From: Pseudomonadales bacterium
GTDB lineage: Bacteria; Pseudomonadota; Gammaproteobacteria; Pseudomonadales; Azotimanducaceae
NCBI GenBank assembly: GCA_022825925.1
Contig: JAJDVW010000130.1
Coordinates: 1 to 36,943 of the forward strand
Reading direction: 5' to 3'
DNA: 36,943 bases
Below, piece after piece: positions 8,473 through 15,864 of this stretch. The notes beneath the pieces are model-generated. The model made no database searches. It was not told the DNA's origin and saw nothing but the letters and a program-made list of their open reading frames with translations. A program made the translations under genes and the position numbers. The number at the start of each line of letters is the position of its first letter. Position 1 is the stretch's first letter.

Positions 8473-9456
8473 CTAGCCTGGGGGAAGTTCCGCGCCAGCG
8501 GAACTTCGAACGCGACCGTCAGGTCGCGCCGCGAGCCGCGGCACTTCCTGGTTCTGCTCCAGGTACGGGAACGTGTCGTCGAAGCCGATCAGCTCCCGCA
8601 TCCGGTCGGGGTCCGCGCAGTCCTCCCACGGCGTGTCCCGTAGCGTGACGCGGGTGTTCTCCTGCGGGAGAACGGACACGTGGCGGTAGTACGGCACCGC
8701 GCACAGGCGCAGCCCCGGCGTCCTCTTCGGGAAGGCCCCGTGCCACGTGGTGCCCGGAAAGATGATCACCGACCCCCGGGGCGCTTCCGCGGGCACCGCC
8801 TTCTCGGCCGCCTGTGGCTGCACGGGATGTCCGTTCGACCGGTGCGAGCCCGGAACGTAGGCCAGCGCCCCGCCTTCGAGGGTGTAGTCCGTCAGACACC
8901 AGGTCGCGTTGGCCGTGAGCGCGACCCTGCCCCACGGGAGCGGGTTGAGGCCCTGGTCGCAGTGCAGGGCGAGGCTCGGCCCGTAGCCGAAGTCACCCTG
9001 CCACTTGACGAACGAGTTGCTGCTGCTCAGCCGCCGCGCCCGTCCTCCCGCCGCGGCGTGGAGGAAGTCGCTCGGTCCGACCAGGTGGTCGATGAGCGCG
9101 TCGGCCACGGGGTTGACCGTCAGGTCCCGGAAGCAGCGGTCGAGCTGCAGGATCTGCTGGATGATCATCTGCGTGGCGGGCGGGGCCTTCTCGTTGTCCT
9201 CCAGGGAGGTCCTGCCCGCCTGCCCGCTCGACCACTCCAGTTCGCCGAGCGGGCCGTCCTCGACGGTGATCGCGCAACCGGTCATCTCCTCGAAGCGCTT
9301 GCAGAGGACCTCCGTGCAGCGGTCCAGAAGTTCGGGCGTCACCCCGGTGACCTCCGGCGGCACGATGGTCAGTCCGTCGCTCTCCAGCTCGAGCACGAAA
9401 CGCTCGAGGCCCAGCCCCTTGATCTCTTCGCTCAACTGCGTCGCCGTGGTCCGCAT
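8473..9456 (-). CDS. PhyH-family Fe(II)/2-oxoglutarate dioxygenase
   Basis: The product is 327 residues and belongs to the phytanoyl-CoA dioxygenase (PhyH) group. The iron-binding facial triad is visible: H165 and D167 in ALHCDQGLNP, and H239 in TTWHGAFPKRTPGLR, with R250 in place to bind 2-oxoglutarate. ALAYVPGSHRSNGHP is the typical PhyH core loop. Such enzymes hydroxylate small molecules. I favour the ATG at 9456 (GAGG about 10 bases before it) over an in-frame ATG at 9480. It is the first gene of the minus-strand run that continues with the flavin oxidoreductase and the Yej-type importer. Confidence 0.88.
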   Translation of the reverse strand: MRTTATQLSEEIKGLGLERFVLELESDGLTIVPPEVTGVTPELLDRCTEVLCKRFEEMTGCAITVEDGPLGELEWSSGQAGRTSLEDNEKAPPATQMIIQQILQLDRCFRDLTVNPVADALIDHLVGPSDFLHAAAGGRARRLSSSNSFVKWQGDFGYGPSLALHCDQGLNPLPWGRVALTANATWCLTDYTLEGGALAYVPGSHRSNGHPVQPQAAEKAVPAEAPRGSVIIFPGTTWHGAFPKRTPGLRLCAVPYYRHVSVLPQENTRVTLRDTPWEDCADPDRMRELIGFDDTFPYLEQNQEVPRLAARPDGRVRSSAGAELPPG

Positions 9457-9747
9457 CGTTTTCGAGCCTCGCTGTCTCATCGTGCGCGTGGACCCCGGAG
9501 TTTGGACTACATGGGAGCGTCGTGGAAGCCGGCGGCGTCGCTCCCGAGTCGCCCTGCCGCCGGGCCTCCGCGATCCGGGCGTGCTCGGTGAACGAGGACC
9601 TCGAGTGCGGCGAGCGGAATGCAGTCTCGAACGAGTTGTTTGTCGAATGACGTGCAGGTGTCAAGGCAACGGGGGCGCGCTTGGGGCGCGCTTGACATCT
9701 CCGACTCCGCCGCCGCATTGTTGCGAAGGACACCCGAGGCTGCGGAC

Positions 9748-10089
9748 ATGTCCAGATTGGAAACTGTTCGGAACCTGATCGCCGAGCTATCCCCGGTCGA
9801 GAAAGCCGAGGCTATGCGTTGGCTCGCCAGCGCGGGTCCCGAACCACAGGGCGTCGAACGCACTCGCGGCGTGTGTGGAGGAGACGCCTGCCTGCTGAGG
9901 ACGCGGATTCCCGTCTGGGTGCTGGTGCGTGCGCGCCAACTGGGCTGCAGTGAGTCGAACCTTCTGGACGCCTATCCTTCCCTGCGCCACGAAGACCTGC
10001 GCAATGCCTGGGCCTACTACGAGGTGCACCGGGAGGAGATCGACGGTCTGGTAGAGGAGAACGAACAAGAGAACGAAAGGGAACAGTAG
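9748..10089 (+). CDS. DUF433 antitoxin-like protein
   Basis: This 113-residue protein carries a C-terminal DUF433 domain: GVCGGDACLLRTRIPVWVLVRARQLGCSESNLLDAYPSL followed by AWAYYEVHREEI. DUF433 proteins are small helix-turn-helix-like partners of DUF5615 PIN-like proteins and are thought to act as antitoxins. The frame is open upstream to 9619, but family similarity begins at MSRLETVRNLIAELSP, so I chose the ATG at 9748. The C-terminal tail is highly acidic and charged (ENEQENEREQ). The DUF5615 partner begins 3 bases downstream but is truncated. Confidence 0.85.
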   Translation: MSRLETVRNLIAELSPVEKAEAMRWLASAGPEPQGVERTRGVCGGDACLLRTRIPVWVLVRARQLGCSESNLLDAYPSLRHEDLRNAWAYYEVHREEIDGLVEENEQENEREQ

Positions 10090-10092
10090 ACT

Positions 10093-10240
10093 GTGGCCCG
10101 GCTCTACGCGGACGAGAACGTCCCGGTGCCGGTTGTGGGGGAGCTTCGCGAGTTGGGACACGATGTCCTGACCGCCGTCGAAGACGGGAACGGCAACCGG
10201 CGATATCCAGATGCCGGCGTCTATGCCACCGCTTCGCAGA
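10093..10240 (+). pseudogene. Truncated DUF5615 (PIN-like) toxin gene
   Basis: A GTG start 3 bases after the DUF433 stop opens MARLYADENVPVPVVGELRELGHDVLTAVEDGNGN, the standard beginning of DUF5615/Mut7-C-like PIN proteins (the ADEN aspartate and the GHDV strand). Family similarity fades by about codon 48 (PDAGVYATAS). The expected VLTxNRxDF catalytic region is missing. The frame stays open to 10578 only because it reads backwards through a degraded nuclease gene. The junction lies near 10235-10245. The intact family is about 110-120 residues, so the toxin is very probably inactive. Confidence 0.75.
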
Positions 10241-10803
10241 CCACCAATCTTCCAGCCGCGGAACACCACGATCAAGCCCGCGAAACGCTCGTCGGGATAC
10301 TGCCGATGCGGACGCTCGTCGGCGGCGTATCCGCGCAACTGCTCGGTTGCGTCCTCTACCGCCGCCGCGATGCGTGCGTCGGGTTCTCCTTGCTTGAGGT
10401 ACTTGAGTTCGATCAGATAGTCCCGCCGCAGGTGCGGGTACGTCGCGAGGAGCGGTTCCAGGCCGATGTCCGCGTACCCCTTCCCAAGCTCCGCTTCCGA
10501 GCGGAACGCGAAGAGATCCGAGAAGCCCAGGCAGGCCGCGTAGAACCCCTGCAGGGTTCCCCCGGCGATGTAGGCTGATGCCCGACTGCGCGGCGACGGC
10601 CGCTGCCAGATGCTCGAACACGGGCCGCCACTCGCCCTTGTTCGCCATCGCGATGAGCAGCCGCTCGAACACGTACGGGTGCGGGTCGAACGCCCCCACG
10701 TCCCGGAAGCCGTGGCGCAGGTAGCCGTACATGAGCTGGCGCACCGTCTGGTTAGGCGGGCTGCTCCCAGCAAGCGCGTCAGCATACGGGCGCCGTCATG
10801 CAA
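10240..10803 (-). pseudogene. C-terminal remnant of an AAA-ATPase-like / PD-(D/E)XK nuclease gene
   Basis: Three frames together encode the conserved C-terminal part of the AAA-ATPase_like plus PDDEXK_9 (DUF1703) family. In order they read: LLHDGARMLTRLL; then, in another frame, MYGYLRHGFRDVGAFDPHPYVFERLLIAMANKGEWRPVFEHL; then, back in the first frame, YIAGGTLQGFYAACLGFSDLFAFRSEAELGKGYADIGLEPL and DYLIELKYLKQGEPDARIA. The last segment contains the nuclease core (D...IELKYLK). Frameshifts lie near 10770 and 10575. The fragment ends near 10240 against the truncated DUF5615 gene and abuts the HNH gene at 10858. It is not functional as read. Confidence 0.75.
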
Positions 10804-10857
10804 CAGGTGACTGTCCGCCGGCACCAGGACGTGTGTCTCCGTCATTGTGCTGTCGCG

Positions 10858-11484
10858 TCACCTTGTGCCGGGGAACGCATCCCGAAGGCGGTCGCAAACG
10901 GCCGAGTTGCCCACAAACACCGTCATCCAAACAGACCAAAATCCTGTCGCCTTGGCCAGTTCGACAACCGTGTCCACATCGATGCGCCCCTCGACCAGCT
11001 TGGCGCGCGCCACCACGGCGTTGTCCCAAGCCTCAAGGCGGCTGAGATAGCGCAAGTCAGACGCCGTCGGGTTGGACGCCGGCTGACGCCCGAGTCCCAC
11101 CAGGTCGAAAAGCCGTTCCGCCTTGATTCGGTTGGAATCCGACAGGTTCCCGGCGACCTTGACTCTGCCATGCGGCAGGTATTCAAACGGACGCCACATC
11201 ACCTCGTCGTCCGGCCATGTATAACCGGCGCGCGATTGGTTCCGCTTCCGCTTGATTGAGTTGCAGTTGACGCACCCAAGCAGGAAATTGGTCCACTCTT
11301 CCGCAAGGTCCTGCCGGTGGTGTCGCGGGACGACATGCTCGACGTGTAGGTCGCCCTTGCGTTCGCGATAGCTGCAATAGGGGCCAAGCCGCTCAAGCAA
11401 GTCCCTTTTTGCTCTTCTGTACGGATGGAATGCCTTCCGCTGGCCATCTTCTTCTGGCCAAGGGCCCCGATCTACTCGCCGCAC
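10858..11484 (-). CDS. ptuB: HNH endonuclease, PtuB-like partner of a Septu-type system
   Basis: The product is 208 residues. The HNH core lies at about residues 37-80: CSYRERKGDLHVEHVVP, then EWTNFLLGCVNCNSIK. H50, N66 and N75 fit the H-N-N catalytic set, and C71/C74 form one zinc half-site. The other half-site is expected to be C-x2-C, but reads C37-x2-R40. The layout resembles the TIGR02646/PtuB group of HNH nucleases that work with an ABC-type ATPase in Septu anti-phage defence. It begins 23 bases after the ATPase stop on the same strand. Activity is uncertain because of the arginine at position 40. The gene name is assigned by analogy. Confidence 0.7.
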   Translation of the reverse strand: MRRVDRGPWPEEDGQRKAFHPYRRAKRDLLERLGPYCSYRERKGDLHVEHVVPRHHRQDLAEEWTNFLLGCVNCNSIKRKRNQSRAGYTWPDDEVMWRPFEYLPHGRVKVAGNLSDSNRIKAERLFDLVGLGRQPASNPTASDLRYLSRLEAWDNAVVARAKLVEGRIDVDTVVELAKATGFWSVWMTVFVGNSAVCDRLRDAFPGTR

Positions 11485-11507
11485 GGATGCCCTCCGGGGC
11501 TGGCAGC

Positions 11508-12806
11508 CTATCTGTCGCTCTCGGCAGGCGGAGCGTGCATGCGCAGGAAAGCGGCATAGGCAGGATTGTCGGCGAAAAGAGGCCGCAGCTGATCAAAGCG
11601 CTCGCGTAGCGCCTGGATGCCCTCGGCATCGTCATCGGACACATTCTCCAACGCTCGGAAGTACGCCTCTGCCGCCTCGCTCATCTCCAGGAATCGGCGG
11701 CTGCGCTGGGGCTGCTGGACTCGCATGATGTCCTCTGCCACATCCTCGATGCTGCGCTGGGAGATGGCGGACGGTTCCTCGTCGCTGGCATCGAGATTGA
11801 TCACGCCAACGCGATCCGCCATCGACTGGATGATGAATGGCGAGTGGCTGGTTGCAACGAACTGGATACGTGGAAACGTGCGGCGCAGATCATCCACCAC
11901 ACGACGTTGCCAGCGAGGGTGCAGATGCAGGTCGAGTTCGTCGATAAGCACTACGCCCGGCGTCTCACGGCTTGCATCGCCGTTGAGATGCGGGTTGAGA
12001 ATCGTGCAACGCATGGCAATGTCTGCCGCCAGGGCAGCCATGCCTCGCTGGCCATCGCTTAGCATCCTGAAGGGTACCCGTAAGTCGCTCTCGAACGTGA
12101 TCGACACGTCGTCGTCGTCAAAGTCGAAGGACGCGCTGGCAGCATCCTCGACGCAGTTCGTGGCGGCGTCGAGGATTGACGTCAGTGTCTCCAACCGCGC
12201 GCCTCTTTGAGCCTGGATCAACGTCAGCCGCCTTATGCGCCGAACGAGGTCGCGGGTGGAAGACCGTGGCGTAAGGCAGTGCCGGTAGCCGCCGTATCGG
12301 GAGATTTTCTCGCCGGGATCCACTCCGCCCTCTTTCGCGGTGCGTTGTTCCAGCCACAGCCGCCCCGTGCCGTAGTAGCCGATGTACGGGAAAATCGCTT
12401 CGCCGCCGTTTTGCCCCCTTTCCATGAGCCGATGCATGGCGTTGCGGATGCTCCTGGTTTCCCGATGGGTCGTGTGCGACTTGGCAGATCGGAATTCGCG
12501 CTGCCAAGACAGCGACTGGCCATCGAACGTGCCCTCAACCGCAACGCGAGCCGGATAGTGCTCCTCAATGCCACCCACCTCTGCGCCACTGAAACTGGTG
12601 CGTCGAACGTCCACACGCCGGATCAGTCTGCTCGACGCGTCTGGGACCTCCGTAAGCGCGGCACCGGCTGCGACAGCCAAGGCATCGAGAATGGCCGTCT
12701 TCCCGGTCGCATTCGCCCCAATTGGAAGCGTGAACCCATCGGCGAAGAAGAACTCCCGGGCGTCAAAGCATCGGAAATTGTCGAGGTGCAAATGCTCTAT
12801 GCGCAT
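11508..12806 (-). CDS. ptuA: ABC/SMC-type AAA ATPase, PtuA-like (Septu defence)
   Basis: This 432-residue ATPase resembles the OLD/RecF/PtuA group. The N-terminus MRIEHLHLDNFRCFD is typical. Walker A is GANATGKT (30-37), the ABC signature is LSDGQRG (249-255), Walker B is VVLIDELD (285-292), and the H-loop is TSHSPFIIQS near 320. A central insert carries the coiled region. No TOPRIM domain follows, which argues against an OLD nuclease. Paired with the HNH gene directly downstream, it matches the two-gene Septu layout, in which the ATPase regulates the nuclease during phage infection. A strong GAGGGGA ribosome site precedes the ATG. No reverse transcriptase is present, so this is not a retron. 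Confidence 0.75.
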   Translation of the reverse strand: MRIEHLHLDNFRCFDAREFFFADGFTLPIGANATGKTAILDALAVAAGAALTEVPDASSRLIRRVDVRRTSFSGAEVGGIEEHYPARVAVEGTFDGQSLSWQREFRSAKSHTTHRETRSIRNAMHRLMERGQNGGEAIFPYIGYYGTGRLWLEQRTAKEGGVDPGEKISRYGGYRHCLTPRSSTRDLVRRIRRLTLIQAQRGARLETLTSILDAATNCVEDAASASFDFDDDDVSITFESDLRVPFRMLSDGQRGMAALAADIAMRCTILNPHLNGDASRETPGVVLIDELDLHLHPRWQRRVVDDLRRTFPRIQFVATSHSPFIIQSMADRVGVINLDASDEEPSAISQRSIEDVAEDIMRVQQPQRSRRFLEMSEAAEAYFRALENVSDDDAEGIQALRERFDQLRPLFADNPAYAAFLRMHAPPAESDR

Positions 12807-13004
12807 GGCAAGTTCCCCTCGGCATCAGCAACGCGACGGAAGTCGAACCGGCGAGTTCAGCCGCAGCCTACGCTCTACGCCACGACAGTGCGAACGAAAG
12901 GCGCTACGTACCACGGTTTCGCAGTGTAGCCACCACCACCGCGCCTTCCAAGCCGCCAGCCATGCTTTCTGCATTCCGCCCATCGGCCCCGCCGGCCACT
13001 GCAG

Positions 13005-13085
13005 ACACAGCAGCGCCGCCGGCGTGATTTCCTCCACGTCGAAGCTCGACAGCAGGCCGTCGTCCGCCTTCGCGACGGACCACTG
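13005..13085 (-). pseudogene. Possible N-terminal remnant of the same ATPase-nuclease family
   Basis: A short minus-strand stretch reads WSVAKADDGLLSSFDVEEITPAALLC. It resembles the end of the AAA-ATPase_like domain, where family members have a motif of the form L-x2-F-x7-P-x-ALLFQTGYLT. Similarity ends after LLC. It has the same orientation as, and lies on the 5' side of, the C-terminal remnant at 10240-10803, with the PtuA/PtuB pair between them. The match is short and made from memory of the family, so it is tentative. The rest of 12807-13204 shows no gene I can support. Confidence 0.4.
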
Positions 13086-13197
13086 ATCCCTTGGCGGAGG
13101 ACGTGCCGGAGCCGCCCGGCGGTGCATGGAGCTTGACGGCGGTGCCGCGCTTCGGCAGGTTGGCAAAGCCGCCAAGGTACGACCACGGGACATCTCG

Positions 13198-13400
13198 GGG
13201 GAGCGGCGATGGATCTGGACGGGAGCTGGGTCAACCAGAACGGCTCGACCCTCAGGTTGGCCGTGGCTTCGGACGGGACGATCACCGGAGAGTTCCGCAC
13301 CCGCAAGGGACGGGCCGCGGCGGGGCGCTCGTACGAGATCGTCGGGCGGCGCAACGACGGGCTGATCGCGTTCCGCATCGGGCCGCCGTCGGACCCGTAG
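13198..13400 (+). pseudogene. Truncated duplicate of the avidin-family gene
   Basis: Positions 13198-13374 match 14356-14532 over 177 bases with two substitutions that I can see, covering the ribosome site, the start codon (13209) and the first 55 codons of the avidin-like gene. After GCGTTCC the sequences diverge, and the copy ends in eight unrelated residues (RIGPPSDP) before a stop at 13398. It keeps the first four strands, including N9 and S13, but lacks the tryptophans that close the biotin pocket. It cannot form an avidin barrel. It lies about 1.16 kb upstream of the intact gene, with a Uma2-type gene between. Confidence 0.9.
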
Positions 13401-13456
13401 CGCTGGGCCTGGATGTTACGGAGACGGGAGGCTGCCGCACTCCTCGTCGGCGCTTG

Positions 13457-14221
13457 TCAGAGAGTGTCCCGGGGCGAATCGGGCGTGCCGCGCAAGGCGG
13501 ACCAGAGCGTGCGCGCGACGGGCTCCCCCCGGCCGTGCCTCGCCATGAACACGTATGGTCCGCCCAGTCCCTTCAAGGCGGCGATGGCGTCGGGCAGGCG
13601 TGCCGCCTGCACGTCGGGAAGGTAGCGGGACGCCGCCAGACGGCGGGGGCGGTCGCCCGTCTGGAGGTCATGGATGACGCTGACGGCGCCAACGCGAAGC
13701 GTACCGATATCCCACAGTTCCCCGACGCCGCACTCGCGATAGATCAGTGCCTTCTCGTCCCTGCGCGAGGTGTGCTCCACTTCGACCGCGATGTCGGGCG
13801 GCTCGCCCTCGATCGAGGCGTCGGCGGCCTCGGTCCCCCGTTTCGCCTCGACTTCGCGGTAGCGGGTTGCGCGCTCGCCGACCAGAAACGACTCGTCGGG
13901 GTCGCCACCGGCTTCGCCGTCGGGCGTTCGCACGGACGTCGATCCCATGTCCACCACGTCGATGCCCTCGGCGTGGCACAGCGCCATGACGACGTCATGG
14001 ACGTCACGGGCGGTGAACTCGTGCGCCTGGCTGGGGGACATGAACTCCGCGAAGCCCGCGGACAGATCGAACCAGACTTTGCGGAATCCGTCGCGAAAGT
14101 CCTCGATCTGCGCACGCAACGCTTCCGGCTCATCGCTCGCGACGGTGAGTACGAGAGAGCCGCGGCTGCCGGTGCACAGCCAGGGGCGGAGGCAGGGAGT
14201 GGAAGACCGGGGCTCGAGCAT
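13457..14221 (-). CDS. Uma2-family (DUF820) PD-(D/E)XK nuclease-like protein
   Basis: The product is 254 residues. The Uma2 pattern is present: EFMSPSQAHEFTARDVHDVVMAL near the N-terminal third, then PPDIAVEVEHTSRRDEKALIYRECGVGELWDIG, which holds the conserved P-D...E-V and K of the PD-(D/E)XK fold. Uma2 proteins are widespread, multi-copy and mostly of unknown function, with some links to defence and mobile DNA. The N-terminus (MLEPRSSTPCLRPWLC) has no strong ribosome site, and an internal start is possible. It is divergent from the intact avidin-like gene, and the two avidin copies flank it as direct repeats. Confidence 0.75.
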   Translation of the reverse strand: MLEPRSSTPCLRPWLCTGSRGSLVLTVASDEPEALRAQIEDFRDGFRKVWFDLSAGFAEFMSPSQAHEFTARDVHDVVMALCHAEGIDVVDMGSTSVRTPDGEAGGDPDESFLVGERATRYREVEAKRGTEAADASIEGEPPDIAVEVEHTSRRDEKALIYRECGVGELWDIGTLRVGAVSVIHDLQTGDRPRRLAASRYLPDVQAARLPDAIAALKGLGGPYVFMARHGRGEPVARTLWSALRGTPDSPRDTL

Positions 14222-14366
14222 GACAGCCAATGTACCCCGGCCCCCCTCGCTGGACAATGCCTGTGCCAAAGTGCGCACAAGCCACAAGCTGCCACAAGCC
14301 GCCTCCCGACGCCGGGCGCACGTGCGGCTGATAGCATGGCAGGGGGACACTTTCAGGGGAGCGGCG

Positions 14367-14732
14367 ATGGATCTGGACGGGAGCTGGGTCAACCAGAACG
14401 GCTCGACCCTCAGGTTGGCCGTGGCTTCGGACGGCACGATCACCGGAGAGTTCCGCACCCGCAAGGGACTGGCCGCGGCGGGGCGCTCGTACGAGATCGT
14501 CGGGCGGCGCAACGACGGGCTGATCGCGTTCCACGTGGACTGGCAGGACCTCGAGGTGAACCTGCACGCCATGGTCTCGTTCACCGGGCGCCTGCTGGCC
14601 GACGAGGACGGCCACGACGCCATCCACACGGTCTGGGTGCTGGCGCGCGAGTTCGAGGATCAGGCCCAGATGCATCCGACGGAAGCCTGGAACGCGTTTC
14701 TCACCAACGCGGACATCTGGCGGCGGGTCTGA
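14367..14732 (+). CDS. Avidin/streptavidin-family protein, no signal peptide
   Basis: This 121-residue protein aligns along its whole length with mature streptavidin. Spacing between key positions is preserved. N9 and S13 correspond to streptavidin N23 and S27. W59, W90, W108 and D116 correspond to W79, W108, W120 and D128. Several pocket residues differ: F29 for Y43, T31 for S45, A68 for S88, V70 for T90 and F72 for W92. Known avidins bind biotin as barrel tetramers or dimers. Here three of four pocket tryptophans remain but polar contacts are reduced, so affinity may be lower or the ligand may differ. There is no signal peptide, so it should be cytoplasmic, which is unusual. GGGGAG lies about 6 bases before the ATG. 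An SDR gene follows 67 bases downstream. Confidence 0.85.
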   Translation: MDLDGSWVNQNGSTLRLAVASDGTITGEFRTRKGLAAAGRSYEIVGRRNDGLIAFHVDWQDLEVNLHAMVSFTGRLLADEDGHDAIHTVWVLAREFEDQAQMHPTEAWNAFLTNADIWRRV

Positions 14733-14799
14733 CCGGACCGTTTCCGTCCCTTTGCTAACATCCCGCGCCTTGACCCACGGGCAGGGGGCGGAGGACTCC

Positions 14800-15573
14800 A
14801 TGGCATACGACGCGTTCGATCTGGGCGGCAAGGTGGCGGTCGTCACCGGCGGCAACGGCGGCATCGGCTTGGGATTCGCAAAGGCCGTCGCGGCCGCGGG
14901 CGCGGACGTCAGCATCTGGGGCACGAACCCGGAGAAGAACGCCGCCGCGGAGAAAGATCTCAAGGAGATCAACCCTTCGGCGTCCGCCACGATCTGCGAC
15001 GTCTCGAACGAGTCGGCCGTGGAGGAAGCCATGGCCGGGGTCATCGAGCGCTACGGCCGCGTGGACGCCTGCTTCCCGAACGCGGGCATCGGCACGCAGA
15101 ACCAGAAGCCGTTCTTCGAGCACTCGAACGAGGACTGGTTCAGCGTCATCGACGTGAACCTTCACGGCGTCTTCTACACGCTGCGCGCCGCGACGCGGCA
15201 GATGGTGGAGCAGGGCGAGGGCGGCACCCTCGTCTTGACAGCGAGCGGCACCGCCATCCAGGGCGCCGCGAAAGGCCAGGCGTACGCCGCGACCAAGGGC
15301 GGCATGATCGCCATGACGCTCGCGCTCTCCGTCGAGATGGCCCGCTACAAGATCACCGCGAACGCCATCATCCCGGGCTGGGTCGACACCGCGATGACGG
15401 AACGGCTCTTCTCCTGGGACAAGTTCGTCGGCGCGGTGATGCCCCGCATCCCCATGCGCCGCTGGGGCACCCCGGACGACTTCGGCGCCATCGCCGTCTA
15501 CCTGATGAGCGACGCGTCGCGCTGGCACACGGGCGACGTGATCAAGATCGACGGGGGGTTCAGTATTTTCTAG
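14800..15573 (+). CDS. SDR-family NAD(P)-dependent oxidoreductase
   Basis: The product is 257 residues, the usual length of a classical short-chain dehydrogenase. The cofactor loop is TGGNGGIG (16-23), the NAG motif is FPNAGIG, and the catalytic residues are S149 (LTASGTA), Y162 and K166 (YAATK). The PGWVDTAMTERLF segment follows the family PG motif, and the end IDGGFSIF is typical. The substrate cannot be told. The start is the ATG at 14800, preceded by GGAGGA; an earlier in-frame ATG at 14752 adds only unrelated residues. It may be expressed with the avidin-like gene, but a functional link is not evident. Confidence 0.92.
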   Translation: MAYDAFDLGGKVAVVTGGNGGIGLGFAKAVAAAGADVSIWGTNPEKNAAAEKDLKEINPSASATICDVSNESAVEEAMAGVIERYGRVDACFPNAGIGTQNQKPFFEHSNEDWFSVIDVNLHGVFYTLRAATRQMVEQGEGGTLVLTASGTAIQGAAKGQAYAATKGGMIAMTLALSVEMARYKITANAIIPGWVDTAMTERLFSWDKFVGAVMPRIPMRRWGTPDDFGAIAVYLMSDASRWHTGDVIKIDGGFSIF

Positions 15574-15578
15574 GCGGA

Positions 15579-15599
15579 GCGGGCTGGTTCCCTGCCCGC
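15579..15599 (+). terminator. Possible terminator hairpin after the SDR gene
   Basis: GCGGGC pairs with GCCCGC around a 9-base loop directly after the SDR stop codon. The following T-rich stretch is weak (ATGATTTCG), so this may be a partly rho-dependent site. Confidence 0.3.
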
Positions 15600-15683
15600 A
15601 TGATTTCGTAGCGGCCCTGAAACGGGTGCAGGGACGACCGGCACGTACCCCCCGGTCCAGTATGCCCGCGTCGGGCCGCTCGC

Positions 15684-15864
15684 CCTTCAAACTCCACCCC
15701 GGCGTAGGCCGGGGGATAGCGGGCGCCTTGTACAGACCCCGGTAGTCGATGGCCTTCCTTTAACTCCACCCCGGCAGCACGCCGGGGGATACGTCGAGCC
15801 GAATCTTCCAGTCCTGCATGTCCCGGTCCCTTCAACTCCACCCAGGCAATACTCCGGGGGATAC
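15684..15864 (-). CRISPR. Three-repeat degenerate CRISPR remnant
   Basis: Three imperfect repeats of 36-37 bp lie at 15684-15720, 15757-15792 and 15829-15864, separated by spacers of 36 bp each. On the minus strand a repeat begins GTATCCCCCGG and ends GGTGGAGTTGAAGG, with an internal stem (CCCCGGC/GCCGGGG, loop 4-5) in the first two. The copies differ by small indels and substitutions. The third has lost part of the stem symmetry (CCCAGGC/TCCGGGG), showing decay. Read on the minus strand, both spacers are open (for example KAIDYRGLYK and DRDMQDWKIRLD), consistent with capture from coding DNA. The array directly abuts a truncated cas3 on the same strand. No cas1 or cas2 is nearby. Confidence 0.75.

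Noticed and set aside
9619..9747. Longer start for the DUF433 protein
   Set aside because: The extra 43 residues are unlike the family, and a good start with GAGG nearby lies at 9748.
10858..12806. Retron of the Ec78 type (reverse transcriptase plus PtuAB)
   Set aside because: No reverse transcriptase motif (such as YADD) and no retron RNA-like structure was seen around the ATPase-HNH pair.
12825..13193. Intact 122-codon minus-strand gene
   Set aside because: Only a 26-residue stretch looks protein-like; the rest is arginine/proline-rich or lacks similarity. It is treated as a gene fragment.
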